A stretch of 64,000 nucleotides of DNA. Origin: Enterobacter cloacae (GTDB lineage Bacteria; Pseudomonadota; Gammaproteobacteria; Enterobacterales; Enterobacteriaceae). Of this stretch, positions 26,212-35,217 are shown one piece after another. The stretch is from the NCBI RefSeq assembly GCF_011078175.1, contig NZ_JAALCJ010000009.1:116603-180602 (forward strand), given 5' to 3'. Every line of letters begins with the position of its first letter. Positions within the stretch are counted from its first letter, which is position 1. The position numbers and the translations under genes are program-made. The notes beneath the pieces were generated by a model that was given only the letters and a program-made list of their open reading frames with translations, ran no database searches and was not told the DNA's origin.

Positions 26212-27564
26212 ATGACTAAGCATTATGACTACATCGCAATCGGCGGCGGCAGCGGCGGCATCGCCTCCATCAACCGCGCGGCCATGTATGGCCAGAAATG
26301 TGCGCTGATCGAAGCTAAAGCGCTGGGCGGCACGTGCGTGAACGTGGGTTGTGTACCGAAGAAAGTGATGTGGCACGCGGCGCAAATCCGCGAAGCGATT
26401 CATATGTACGGCCCGGATTACGGCTTTGACACCACCATCAATCACTTTGACTGGGACAAGCTGATCGCCAGCCGTAACGCCTATATCGACCGTATTCACA
26501 CCTCGTACGACAACGTACTGGGTAAAAATAACGTCGACGTTATCCACGGCTTCGCCCGTTTTGTGGACGCGAAAACGATCGAAGTGAACGGTGAAACGAT
26601 CACCGCCGATCATATCCTGATCGCCACCGGCGGCCGTCCAAGCCACCCGGACATTCCGGGCGTGGAATACGGCATCGACTCAGACGGTTTCTTCGAACTG
26701 CCTGCCCTGCCTAAGCGTGTTGCCGTGGTTGGCGCGGGTTACATTGCGGTAGAGCTGGCGGGCGTGATTAACGGCCTGGGCGCGGAAGCCCACCTGTTCG
26801 TGCGTAAACACGCGCCGCTGCGCAGCTTTGACCCGCTGATTGTCGAGACGCTGGTTGAAGTGATGAACACCGAAGGCCCAACCCTGCACACCAACGCGGT
26901 GCCGAAAGCGGTGGTGAAAAATGCGGACGGCAGCCTGACGCTGGAGCTGGAAGATGGCCGGAGCCAGACCGTTGATTGCCTGATCTGGGCGATTGGTCGT
27001 GAGCCGGCAAATGACAACTTCAATCTGGCCGCGACGGGCGTGAAAACCAACGAAAAAGGCTACATCGTTGTCGATAAGTTCCAGAATACGAGCGTACCGG
27101 GCATTTATGCCGTCGGTGATAACACCGGTGCCGTAGAACTGACGCCAGTTGCCGTGGCCGCGGGGCGTCGTCTCTCCGAACGTCTGTTTAACAACAAGCC
27201 TGACGAACATCTGGATTACACCAACATCCCGACCGTGGTCTTCAGCCACCCGCCAATCGGCACCGTTGGCTTAACCGAACCGCAGGCGCGCGAGCAGTAT
27301 GGCGACGACCAGGTGAAAGTCTATAAATCCGCGTTCACCGCGATGTATACCGCAGTGACCTCGCACCGTCAGCCATGTCGTATGAAGCTGGTCTGCGTGG
27401 GCCCGGATGAGAAAATCGTCGGCATACACGGCATTGGCTTCGGCATGGACGAGATCCTGCAAGGCTTCGCCGTGGCGCTGAAGATGGGGGCAACGAAGAA
27501 AGACTTCGATAACACCGTCGCGATCCACCCGACGGCGGCGGAAGAGTTTGTGACCATGCGCTGA
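26212..27564 (+). CDS. gor: Glutathione reductase
   Basis: Gor reduces glutathione disulfide with NADPH in the cytoplasm and keeps the thiol pool reduced. The 450 residues equal the E. coli enzyme. It has the FAD motif [14 protein letters not shown] (about 11-24), the redox-active disulfide [13 protein letters not shown] (about 40-52), the NADPH motif [12 protein letters not shown] and the C-terminal active-site base in [14 protein letters not shown]. In K-12 the ars genes and the acid-fitness island follow; they are absent here. Confidence 0.98.
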   Translation: MTKHYDYIAIGGGSGGIASINRAAMYGQKCALIEAKALGGTCVNVGCVPKKVMWHAAQIREAIHMYGPDYGFDTTINHFDWDKLIASRNAYIDRIHTSYDNVLGKNNVDVIHGFARFVDAKTIEVNGETITADHILIATGGRPSHPDIPGVEYGIDSDGFFELPALPKRVAVVGAGYIAVELAGVINGLGAEAHLFVRKHAPLRSFDPLIVETLVEVMNTEGPTLHTNAVPKAVVKNADGSLTLELEDGRSQTVDCLIWAIGREPANDNFNLAATGVKTNEKGYIVVDKFQNTSVPGIYAVGDNTGAVELTPVAVAAGRRLSERLFNNKPDEHLDYTNIPTVVFSHPPIGTVGLTEPQAREQYGDDQVKVYKSAFTAMYTAVTSHRQPCRMKLVCVGPDEKIVGIHGIGFGMDEILQGFAVALKMGATKKDFDNTVAIHPTAAEEFVTMR

Positions 27565-27582
27565 TCCGTCTGATCGGAACGT

Positions 27583-27608
27583 AAACCGGCCAGCTGGCCG
27601 GTTTTTTT
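27583..27608 (+). terminator. Terminator of gor
   Basis: A perfect 11-bp palindromic stem (AAACCGGCCAG/CTGGCCGGTTT) followed by a T-tract, 19 bases after the stop. Confidence 0.95.
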
Positions 27609-27735
27609 ATACCCAGACGGGTAAACCCAACGAGATGTACAAACGGTAACAAAATAACCCGCTCCACGCGGTGGAATTAACTAATCTTAGAAAGCGCTAT
27701 GCGTTTGCCTGTTACAACGGATAAAGATTAGAGAT

Positions 27736-28023
27736 ATGAAAATGCACGTGAAGATCACCGCAAAATTGATGGCTAAAATGCACCTTGTCCTCGCGCTGGT
27801 ATGGGCGATACTGACTATTCCCACCCTGCTGTGGTGGAAAAACAGTATTCTCTGGGTGTCATTAATGAGCATTTACGCCATCGTGATTTCCCATCTGGCT
27901 GCGTACAGCGCCGCCCATGCGGAAAAAGCGGCCAGCAAGGCAATGGATAAAAGCGAAGGCGCCAGCCAGAAAGCCAATCAAACCGCCAACAGCCTTTCAG
28001 GCGATGCGCGACAGGCGCACTAA
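27736..28023 (+). CDS. Small two-helix membrane protein, unknown function
   Basis: A 95-residue protein I do not recognise. Residues 17-35 and 38-60 form two hydrophobic helices (LVLALVWAILTIPTLLWW, ILWVSLMSIYAIVISHLA). The C-terminal third is hydrophilic, rich in Ala, Lys and Ser, and probably helical (AEKAASKAMDKSEGASQKAN). The ribosome site is weak (TAGAGA before the ATG at 27736, with other in-frame ATGs at 27742 and further on). It stands alone between gor and treF where E. coli K-12 carries the acid-fitness island. The reading frame and membrane segments support a real gene. Confidence 0.65.
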   Translation: MKMHVKITAKLMAKMHLVLALVWAILTIPTLLWWKNSILWVSLMSIYAIVISHLAAYSAAHAEKAASKAMDKSEGASQKANQTANSLSGDARQAH

Positions 28024-28263
28024 TCCCTGCGTTATGCAGAATACCGAATGCTCTGAATTTTATTCCTGCTGTATATCCAAAGATTCTCATTTAACGGTTT
28101 AATAATCAAAGTGATATCAGGTTTTCAGCGTGTTTAAATCCATTTTTAAAGCGTGATCTACCGCACACTTCGCACCGCATTAACCGAAGCGAATGTCTAC
28201 GCTTAAAAGATAGCCGGGAAAAACCCGTATTTGTTACGACAAAAACCGGAGGTCCTGAACACC

Positions 28264-29913
28264 ATGTTCAACCAGAAACTACAGACTGCTGAGGATATCG
28301 AGTTCGAAATTGCAGAAGAACTGTGCTACGAAACCGATCCCTGTGAGTTAAAACTGGATGAGATGATCGAGGCAGAGCCGGAACCGGAAATGATTGAAGG
28401 ACTGCCGGCGTCCGATGCCCTGACGCCCGCAGACCGCTACCTTGAACTGTTTGAACACGTCCAGTCGTCGCGGCTGTTTGCCGACAGCAAAACCTTTCCC
28501 GACTGTGCGCCGAAAATGGATCCGCTGGATATTTTGATCCGTTATCGCAAGGTGCGTCGTCATCGTGATTTTGACCTGGCGCGCTTTGTTGAGAATCACT
28601 TCTGGCTACCGGAGGACTACAGCAAGGAGTACATCTCCGATCCCGGCCTCTCACTGAAAGAACATATTGATAATCTCTGGCCAGTGCTGACGCGCGAGCC
28701 GCAGGATCACATCCCGTGGTCGTCGCTGCTGGCGCTGCCGCAGGCCTATATTGTGCCCGGCGGGCGATTCAGTGAGACCTACTACTGGGACTCTTACTTC
28801 TCCATGCTGGGGCTTGCTGAGAGCGGACGTAACGATCTGCTGAAATGTATGGCCGATAACTTCGCCTGGCTTATTGAGCGCTACGGGCATATCCCGAACG
28901 GCAACCGTACCTACTACCTCAGCCGCTCCCAGCCGCCCGTCTTTGCGCTGATGGTGGAGCTGTTTGAAGAGGACGGCGTGCGCGGGGCGAAGCGCTATCT
29001 TGAGCACCTAAAGATGGAGTACGCCTTCTGGATGGACGGGGCGGAGTCGCTGCTGCTCAATCAGGCCTATCGCAGTGCGGTACGTATGCCGGACGGCTCG
29101 TTGCTCAATCGTTACTGGGACGATCGCGATACGCCTCGGGATGAATCGTGGATTGAGGACGTTGAAACCGCCCGTCATTCTGGTCGTCCGCCAAACGAGG
29201 TGTATCGCGACCTGCGCGCCGGGGCGGCCTCAGGATGGGATTACTCGTCCCGCTGGCTGCGCGATCCTGCACGGCTGGCCAGCATCCGCACGACGCAGTT
29301 TATCCCCATCGATTTAAACGCGTTCCTGTTCAAACTGGAGAGCGCTATCGCCAATATCTCAGCGTCGAAAGGGGATAAAGAGACGGCTGAACTGTTCCGC
29401 CAGAAAGCCAGCGACCGGCGTGCGGCGGTGAACCGCTATCTGTGGGACGAAGAGAACGGCTGTTATCGTGATTACGACTGGCGGCGTGAAGCCCTGGCGC
29501 TGTTCTCTGCGGCCAGCATTGTGCCGCTGTATGTGGGCATGGCGACGCATGAGCAGGCTGAACGGCTGTCCGATGCCGTTAAAGCACGTCTGCTCACCCC
29601 GGGCGGTATTCTCGCCACCGAATATGAAACAGGTGAGCAGTGGGACAAGCCGAACGGCTGGGCACCGCTACAGTGGATGGCGATCCAGGGGTTCAAACAG
29701 TACGGCAATGACTCGCTGGGAGATGAAATCGCCTGGAGCTGGCTGCATACGGTGAACCATTACTACAAAACCCATCATAAGCTGATTGAGAAGTACCACA
29801 TCGCCAGCAGCACGCCACGCGAAGGTGGCGGGGGGGAGTATCCGTTGCAGGATGGCTTCGGCTGGACGAATGGTGTGGTGCGGCGGCTGATTGGGCTATA
29901 TGGTGAACCTTGA
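28264..29913 (+). CDS. treF: Cytoplasmic trehalase TreF
   Basis: TreF hydrolyses trehalose to two glucose in the cytoplasm, mainly after osmotic stress ends. The ATG at 28264 after GGAGGTCC gives 549 residues, as in E. coli; the upstream GTT/TTG reading is not needed. There is no signal peptide, which separates it from periplasmic TreA. GH37 signatures [15 protein letters not shown] and [13 protein letters not shown] and the Gly-rich [19 protein letters not shown] are intact. The N-terminal acidic stretch [13 protein letters not shown] is typical for TreF. Confidence 0.97.
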   Translation: MFNQKLQTAEDIEFEIAEELCYETDPCELKLDEMIEAEPEPEMIEGLPASDALTPADRYLELFEHVQSSRLFADSKTFPDCAPKMDPLDILIRYRKVRRHRDFDLARFVENHFWLPEDYSKEYISDPGLSLKEHIDNLWPVLTREPQDHIPWSSLLALPQAYIVPGGRFSETYYWDSYFSMLGLAESGRNDLLKCMADNFAWLIERYGHIPNGNRTYYLSRSQPPVFALMVELFEEDGVRGAKRYLEHLKMEYAFWMDGAESLLLNQAYRSAVRMPDGSLLNRYWDDRDTPRDESWIEDVETARHSGRPPNEVYRDLRAGAASGWDYSSRWLRDPARLASIRTTQFIPIDLNAFLFKLESAIANISASKGDKETAELFRQKASDRRAAVNRYLWDEENGCYRDYDWRREALALFSAASIVPLYVGMATHEQAERLSDAVKARLLTPGGILATEYETGEQWDKPNGWAPLQWMAIQGFKQYGNDSLGDEIAWSWLHTVNHYYKTHHKLIEKYHIASSTPREGGGGEYPLQDGFGWTNGVVRRLIGLYGEP

Positions 29914-29926
29914 GCCTTGCCCCTCA

Positions 29927-29949
29927 CCCTCTCCCCTGAGGGGAGAGGG
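29927..29949. repeat. GAGAGGG inverted repeat, copy 6
   Basis: A perfect extended stem CCCTCTCCCC/GGGGAGAGGG with a 3-base centre, between the convergent treF and STY4199-like genes. Confidence 0.88.
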
Positions 29950-29954
29950 AAAAG

Positions 29955-31541
29955 TTAACGAATCACCTCATAAATGGCAGTCTGGATGGACTGCCATTTT
30001 TTTGTACTGGCATCGGGCTGCGTCTTCGCGCGGCGCGTTGCCATATCGGCGTCGTGCTGCTGGCGTTTCACTACCGCGGGAACGGTACAGAATGCTTTCA
30101 GGTACTGCTTACGCATCGACGTCAGCGTTTCGCCGTTCGCCATCGCATGGCTAAGCGTATTAATAAATCGTCGGCAGGGCTTCTGCTCTGTCATTTGCAG
30201 GCGGTAGCGCAACATGATTTCCAGTACATCGTCGTAGCCTGCCGACAACGCCTCCTCCGTCCATGACATTTTCCAGTCCATCCCCCCCTCCAGGAACAGG
30301 AGCGCCACGCGGGTGTCATTGCGATTGATGGCCGAACGGAAATTATTCTCATCCCAGGTAACACCCATGCGGGTTAACGTCTCGCGTGAGGAAGGCGTTT
30401 CGCGCATCTCCTGCACCGGCGCGGGAGATGCCGTACTGGCCACATCTGGCTGCGGTTTACTGCTGGTCACCAGCCAGAATCCCCCCACGACAATCGCGAT
30501 AACCATCACGCCAACCGCTCCCCACAGCACGCCGGAAATCAGCTGCTCGCGCTGCTCAGGCGTACGCGTGGCCCGCTGGGTCGGTTTCTCAATGCTGTCA
30601 CGCACTTCAAAAAGATCCCCGCCTGTGGTGCGGTCCACTTTTTGCGCCTTTTCCCAGAACGCGTGCAGCTCGCTTTCATCCACCGCCATCAGCGCTGCCG
30701 GGTTAACGCGTGTCCGCCCTTCCTCAAACGCACGCTGGACGGAGCGGGTGATCTGCGTGTAATAGCTGTCGAGCAGCTGGATTTGCGCCCCGCTTAACGG
30801 CTGCTGTACGGTGATGCTGTTGCGGATTTGTCGAATATCTTCGAGGAAGGTTTGCAGGGTTTTGCGCGGCTCCACCAGCAGCGTCAGCATGTCCGGGGCG
30901 TTAAAGAGTGATGCGTAGTAGCGGCTAAATTCTTTTTTATCCACCAGCAGTTGGGCCAGCTCGCTGAACAACATGCCGCTCAGAACATCATTAATCTCGC
31001 CGTTTTTAAGCCAGCGCCGCACGCGTTCAGCGTTAAACAAGGTCTTAAGATGGTTATTCAGCCGCACCGGGTCGGGCCACGCCTGCTGTATCAGCCCCTT
31101 TATCATCAGCTCAATGGCACGCACCTGTTTCTGCGCCTGAAGCTGGCTCTCCTTCTCTGGCACCCTCCCGGTATCGTAAGTCAGCAGGGGCTGTTGCAGA
31201 CGCAAATATTCAAGCGCCGTCACGAAGCGCATCGCCGCAATCAGCTGGTTTTCGCTGACATCCTGTCCGCTTTCATACTGAGGGACTCGCTGCTGAAGCA
31301 GGCGTAATTGCAACGTAAAGGCCGTCATTTCCGCATCATTCAGGTTCAGCTTCCTGGCCACGGCACCCCACCCACCCAGCGCCAGGCGGGCGCTATCCAG
31401 TTGTTCCAGAAACCAGCGTGGATCTTTTCCTTCATGAACATGTACATTCAACAGAAGTAAGATTTCAACAGACGCCAGACGGATCGTCGCCAGGCAGTGT
31501 TCAAACTGTTCGCGGGTATGATGCGATGAGCTAATCATCAT
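29955..31541 (-). CDS. STY4199 family HEPN-domain membrane protein
   Basis: A 528-residue protein I recognise as the STY4199-type family of Salmonella, Klebsiella and Enterobacter, named in annotations for an N-terminal HEPN domain. Residues 1-330 are helical and soluble. A single transmembrane helix lies near 335-358 (LISGVLWGAVGVMVIAIVVG). The C-terminal ~130 residues contain an ankyrin-like helix pair (FRSAINRNDTRVALLFLEGG, EALSAGYDDVLEIMLRY). The usual HEPN RNase motif R-x4-6-H is not obvious; REQFEH at 10-15 is the only close match. Start ATG 31541 follows AAGGAA. Function unknown; it could be a stress or defence effector. Confidence 0.75.
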   Translation of the reverse strand: MMISSSHHTREQFEHCLATIRLASVEILLLLNVHVHEGKDPRWFLEQLDSARLALGGWGAVARKLNLNDAEMTAFTLQLRLLQQRVPQYESGQDVSENQLIAAMRFVTALEYLRLQQPLLTYDTGRVPEKESQLQAQKQVRAIELMIKGLIQQAWPDPVRLNNHLKTLFNAERVRRWLKNGEINDVLSGMLFSELAQLLVDKKEFSRYYASLFNAPDMLTLLVEPRKTLQTFLEDIRQIRNSITVQQPLSGAQIQLLDSYYTQITRSVQRAFEEGRTRVNPAALMAVDESELHAFWEKAQKVDRTTGGDLFEVRDSIEKPTQRATRTPEQREQLISGVLWGAVGVMVIAIVVGGFWLVTSSKPQPDVASTASPAPVQEMRETPSSRETLTRMGVTWDENNFRSAINRNDTRVALLFLEGGMDWKMSWTEEALSAGYDDVLEIMLRYRLQMTEQKPCRRFINTLSHAMANGETLTSMRKQYLKAFCTVPAVVKRQQHDADMATRRAKTQPDASTKKWQSIQTAIYEVIR

Positions 31542-31685
31542 TGTTTTCCTTGAGACAACGAATACCGCGAAGGCGGTGTTAAAGGTCGGTTTTCTTTTTA
31601 TTTATATGAGGTTAAACATACCTGAGTTTCTGTTGAAATAAAGTGACAACCTTATAATCATTTGCAATGCCTCTGGAGGATCGTC

Positions 31686-32219
31686 ATGCCCGTCTTAACC
31701 ACCCCGCGTCTCACCTGCTCGCCGCTGCAAGAGCAAGACTGGCCCTTTTTTCTGTCGCTACAGCAAAATCCTGAGGTTATGCGTTTTGTCGCCCCTGCGC
31801 GTAGCGAAGCGGACATTCGGGAGGCCTTTGAGGCTCGTCTGTTGCCGTGGACGCCGGGCAGCGCACATTGGCTCTGCCTCGTCGTGCGTGATGCGACCAG
31901 CCAGACGCCGCTGGGCGTAACCGGCTATGTGCATCGGGAAGCCGACTGTGCCGAAGTGGGTTTTCTCTTTGCGCCCTCTGCGCAGGGGAAAGGCTACGGC
32001 TTTGAATCTCTGCGGGCTGTGTGTGACTTCGCGCTGACTCAGGGCAATATCCGTCGTCTCATCGCGACCGTTACTGCGGGAAATATCGCCTCAAGGCGAC
32101 TGCTGGAAAAAACAGGTTTTCTGCTGGAAGGTGAGTTGCGCGAGAGTTATTTCCTTTCAGGGCAATGGCATAACGACTGGCTATTCGGCTTGCTGAAAAA
32201 GGAATACCCGTTCAGTTAA
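31686..32219 (+). CDS. GNAT family N-acetyltransferase (RimJ/RimL type)
   Basis: A 177-residue acetyltransferase that would move the acetyl group of acetyl-CoA to an amine. The start ATG at 31686 follows CTGGAGGA and gives the typical opening TTPRLTCSPLQEQDW. The CoA-binding motif A is EVGFLFAPSAQGKGYGFESL (about 98-117), followed by VTAGNIASRRLLEKTGF, which marks the RimJ/RimL subgroup. The substrate cannot be read from sequence. It stands alone between two divergent or convergent accessory genes and is absent here in E. coli K-12. Confidence 0.87.
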   Translation: MPVLTTPRLTCSPLQEQDWPFFLSLQQNPEVMRFVAPARSEADIREAFEARLLPWTPGSAHWLCLVVRDATSQTPLGVTGYVHREADCAEVGFLFAPSAQGKGYGFESLRAVCDFALTQGNIRRLIATVTAGNIASRRLLEKTGFLLEGELRESYFLSGQWHNDWLFGLLKKEYPFS

Positions 32220-32296
32220 ACCTGATCAACAGCCATTTGGCGGATATTTCCCGGACGGCGTTTCCTCTATAGTCACGCCATTAAGAGGAAACGCTT

Positions 32297-32635
32297 ATGA
32301 CGGGTTATGCAATGCAGATATCTTCTGCTGCAATCGCATTAATTAAAAAACAACAGGGTCTTTCCCTGGAGAAATACCGTGACGAAAAGGGAATATGGGT
32401 TATTGGCTATGGTCACGTTATTCGCCAGTGGGAAAATTTTAACGGTCTCATCACACCGGCTAAGGCGGAGTATTTGCTTTTCAATGATATTCAATTATAT
32501 GAGGCGCAGCTACGGGAAATGAACAAACGCCCATTAACCCAACAACAGCATGATGCACTGGTATTAACCCTTTTCAGTTTTGGGGAAAAGTCCCCTCTGC
32601 CAGAGAAGATCCTTCAGGCCGTTGCCCGGGTGTAA
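32297..32635 (+). CDS. Shortened GH24 lysozyme-like protein lacking catalytic Glu and Thr
   Basis: A 112-residue protein with the fold start of phage-type (T4-like, GH24) lysozyme: IALIKKQQGLSLEKYRD then GIWVIGYGHV, and later PLTQQQHDALVLTLFSFGEK. In active enzymes the triad is Glu, Asp at +9 and Thr at +15. Here these are Gln20, Asp29 and Val35, so two of three are lost. There is no signal peptide, and the usual C-terminal ~45 residues are missing. GAGGAAA precedes the ATG. Its end overlaps the convergent yhjB by 22 bases. It is more A+T-rich than its neighbours, a sign of transfer. It could be a binding protein or a decaying prophage relic. Confidence 0.72.
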   Translation: MTGYAMQISSAAIALIKKQQGLSLEKYRDEKGIWVIGYGHVIRQWENFNGLITPAKAEYLLFNDIQLYEAQLREMNKRPLTQQQHDALVLTLFSFGEKSPLPEKILQAVARV

Positions 32636-33216
32636 TACATCGCGGCCTGCGTCCGGTTCTTGACATCAAGACGGCGGAAAAGCGTCTCAAGATGGGCTTT
32701 TACCGTTGCCGCACTGATATTGAGATTACGCCCAATTTCTTTATTGGACTCTCCGGCCGCCAGTAACTTCAACACCTCACGCTGGCGCTCGCTTAACAAT
32801 GACAGTTCATCCTGCGAAGAGTGCTGCTTCAGCCACTCGCCGGGAAAACAAACCATTCCTCGCGATACAGAATCCAGCACTGCGGAAAAGCGTTCGGGAT
32901 TCGCATTGCGGGGAATTATCGCCACCACGTTGCGCTGGAACATTTGCTCAACCCAACGTCGCTCTTTTTTCGTTAACACCAACACCACGCGCGCCGTTGG
33001 AAAACGATCCATAATCTCTTCCAGTAAAACCACACCCTTATTATGAATTAAATCCCCATCTATCATGACGATAGCGGAGGGTGACGCGGATAATTGCGCC
33101 CATAATTCATCAGTCTGACGAGCCCCTGTCATATCTATATCCGGAATCAACTTCTGCAAACTGCACTTCGCTCCATGAATAAATAATGACTGCCTGTCAA
33201 ACATGATTACTCGCAT
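32614..33216 (-). CDS. yhjB: LuxR-type response-regulator-like protein YhjB (DctR)
   Basis: A 200-residue regulator matching E. coli YhjB (also called DctR). The N-terminal half resembles a receiver domain (VIMFDRQSLFIHG, AIVMIDGD) and the C-terminal half is a LuxR helix-turn-helix (LLSERQREVLKLLAAGESNK, NISAATVKAHLETLFRRLDV). I use the second of two adjacent ATGs (33216), which sits 7 bases after AGGAG. In E. coli the cytochrome peroxidase gene yhjA precedes it; here the GH24-like gene does. It is implicated in dicarboxylate metabolism and acid responses, but its targets are uncertain. Confidence 0.9.
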   Translation of the reverse strand: MRVIMFDRQSLFIHGAKCSLQKLIPDIDMTGARQTDELWAQLSASPSAIVMIDGDLIHNKGVVLLEEIMDRFPTARVVLVLTKKERRWVEQMFQRNVVAIIPRNANPERFSAVLDSVSRGMVCFPGEWLKQHSSQDELSLLSERQREVLKLLAAGESNKEIGRNLNISAATVKAHLETLFRRLDVKNRTQAAMYYTRATA

Positions 33217-33389
33217 CATTTTACTCCTCTGAGAATAGCGAAAGGGGATTCTACAGAGGCATTTTTTAAGAAAAAACTCAATGAATGGAGAGGTTACAAA
33301 TCACGCAGCTCTTTTTATATCTTCCAGGATTTAGACATACTTGCATTAAGAATTTCCTTAAGGGGGTTCCCTCCCCTTAAGACTGAACA

Positions 33390-34148
33390 TTACAGGAACA
33401 TACCACCTGAAACTTCAATACGCTGCGCATTCATCCAGCCCAGTTTGTCACTGAGCAACGCCGTGATGGCGTCACCAATATCATCGGGCAGGCCCACGCG
33501 TCCCAGCGCCGTCTGCGAGGCCAGCTGCTGGTTAAGCTCCGCATTATCCCGTACGCGTCCGCCACCAAAGTCGGTTGCAATCGCGCCAGGCGCGATGATA
33601 TTGACGGAAATCCCACGCGCGCCAAGCTCTTTTGCCTGATAGCGGGTCAGCACTTCCATCGCCCCTTTCATTGCCGCGTAAGTGCCTGAACCTGGCTGAG
33701 TAAAACGGGCCAGTCCGCTGGAGACGTTCAGGATCCGCCCGCCGTCTTTTATTAGCGGCAGCAGCTTTTGCGTGAGGAAAAACGGCCCTTTGAAGTGAAT
33801 GTTCACCGCATCATCAAACTGCGCTTCTGTCGTCTCGGTATAGGGTGCGTATAAGCCTGTGCCAGCGTTGTTCACTAAATAGTCAAAGGTGTCACGTTGC
33901 CAGACGTGTTTAAGGGTATCCTCCACCTGTTGAGCAAAGCGCGAAAAGCTTGCCATATCGCCGACGTTAAGCTGCAATGCCACCGCTTTTACGCCTTTTT
34001 TCTCAATTTCCCGCACAACGTCCTGCGCCTCCTGTTGGCTGCTGTTCCAGGTCAGGATGATACTGATCCCTTCCGCGGCGAGCTTCAAAACGGCATTTTT
34101 GCCCAGGCCACGGCTACCGCCAGTCACTATAGCAATGCGTTCACTCAT
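33390..34148 (-). CDS. Short-chain dehydrogenase/reductase, divergent from yhjC
   Basis: A 252-residue SDR enzyme with the cofactor motif TGGSRGLGKNAVLKLA (about 9-24), NNAG (about 93-96), catalytic Ser in NVSSGLA and Tyr-x3-Lys in YAAMK. The sequence of the C-terminal cap (GGGRVRDNAELNQQLASQTA) resembles SDRs often annotated as 3-oxoacyl-ACP reductase-like, but the substrate is unknown. It is divergent from the LysR gene yhjC across 119 bases, the usual geometry of a LysR regulator and its target. E. coli K-12 has no SDR at this place. Confidence 0.88.
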   Translation of the reverse strand: MSERIAIVTGGSRGLGKNAVLKLAAEGISIILTWNSSQQEAQDVVREIEKKGVKAVALQLNVGDMASFSRFAQQVEDTLKHVWQRDTFDYLVNNAGTGLYAPYTETTEAQFDDAVNIHFKGPFFLTQKLLPLIKDGGRILNVSSGLARFTQPGSGTYAAMKGAMEVLTRYQAKELGARGISVNIIAPGAIATDFGGGRVRDNAELNQQLASQTALGRVGLPDDIGDAITALLSDKLGWMNAQRIEVSGGMFL

Positions 34149-34267
34149 GATTTACCTCGTTTCGGCTGTGATGAAGATTGAGAAAGAGCTTATTAGATGG
34201 TAGAAAATCAATAAATACTGTCGCTAACGCTTCACTGTTTCATTCATAACAACAATGACTAACACCT

Positions 34268-35167
34268 ATGGATAAAATACACGCAATGCAGCTTTTCCTA
34301 CGCGTCGCGGAACTGGAAAGTTTTTCCCGTGCGGCGGAGACGTTAAGCCTGCCGAAGGGGAGCGTATCGCGACAGATCCAGGCGCTGGAAAACGTGCTTG
34401 GCACTCAGCTGCTGCACCGCACGACCCGCCGCGTCAGCCTGACACAGGACGGTATGGTTTATTACGAGCGCGCCAAAGATCTGCTGATGAATCTGGACGA
34501 ACTGGACGGCATGTTCCTGCACGACCCTTCAACCATCAGCGGCCGGCTACGTGTGGATATGCCCGTTTCCATTGCGCGAAATGTAGTCATTCCGAAACTA
34601 CCTGCATTTTTACAACAGTATCCCGGTATTGAGCTGGAGCTGAGCAGCAGCGATCGTCTGGTCGATGTTATCCGCGAAGGATTTGACTGCGTGGTCCGCG
34701 TGGGAAACCTGAAGGACTCAGGGCTTATCGCCCGCCCGCTTGGAAAACTCTCGGTGATTAACTGCGCCAGCCCGGATTATCTGACGCGATTCGGCTTCCC
34801 GGAGACGCTGGACGATTTGGCTTCGCATGCCCTCATTCACTACTCCTCCACGCTGGGAACGCGTCCGCAGGGTTTTGAGTATTACAACGGTGGCGCGACC
34901 CAGTGGGTTAAAACGGGAGGCGTATTGACGGTGAACAGCACGGAAACCTATCAGGCCGCCTGTATCGCCGGGCTTGGCATTATTCAGGTCCCGCGCGTCG
35001 GGGTGCGGGACGCCCTGCGCACGAAAAAACTCGTCGAGATCCTGCCACAATACCGGGCTGAACCGATGCCCGTCTCCCTCATTTATCCCCATCGCCGGAA
35101 CCTCTCCCGCCGGGTGCACGTGTTTATGGAGTGGCTAACCGAACTCACAAAAGGTTACGTGGACTAG
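34268..35167 (+). CDS. yhjC: LysR family transcriptional regulator YhjC
   Basis: A 299-residue LysR-type regulator matching E. coli YhjC from the first residue (MDKIHAMQLFLRVAELESFSRAAETL). The DNA-binding helix is LPKGSVSRQIQALENVLG and the effector domain follows. In E. coli yhjC lies between yhjB and yhjD, as here. The divergent SDR gene is the obvious candidate target in this organism. yhjD begins 50 bases downstream on the same strand. Confidence 0.92.
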   Translation: MDKIHAMQLFLRVAELESFSRAAETLSLPKGSVSRQIQALENVLGTQLLHRTTRRVSLTQDGMVYYERAKDLLMNLDELDGMFLHDPSTISGRLRVDMPVSIARNVVIPKLPAFLQQYPGIELELSSSDRLVDVIREGFDCVVRVGNLKDSGLIARPLGKLSVINCASPDYLTRFGFPETLDDLASHALIHYSSTLGTRPQGFEYYNGGATQWVKTGGVLTVNSTETYQAACIAGLGIIQVPRVGVRDALRTKKLVEILPQYRAEPMPVSLIYPHRRNLSRRVHVFMEWLTELTKGYVD

Positions 35168-35217
35168 TCGCAAGCTATAATTCAGTAACATCCAGCTCAA
35201 CGAAAAGGAAAATGCGC

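Noticed and set aside
32297..32635. Prophage remnant
   Set aside because: A single lysozyme-like gene without holin, integrase, attachment repeats or other phage genes nearby; kept only as an odd gene.
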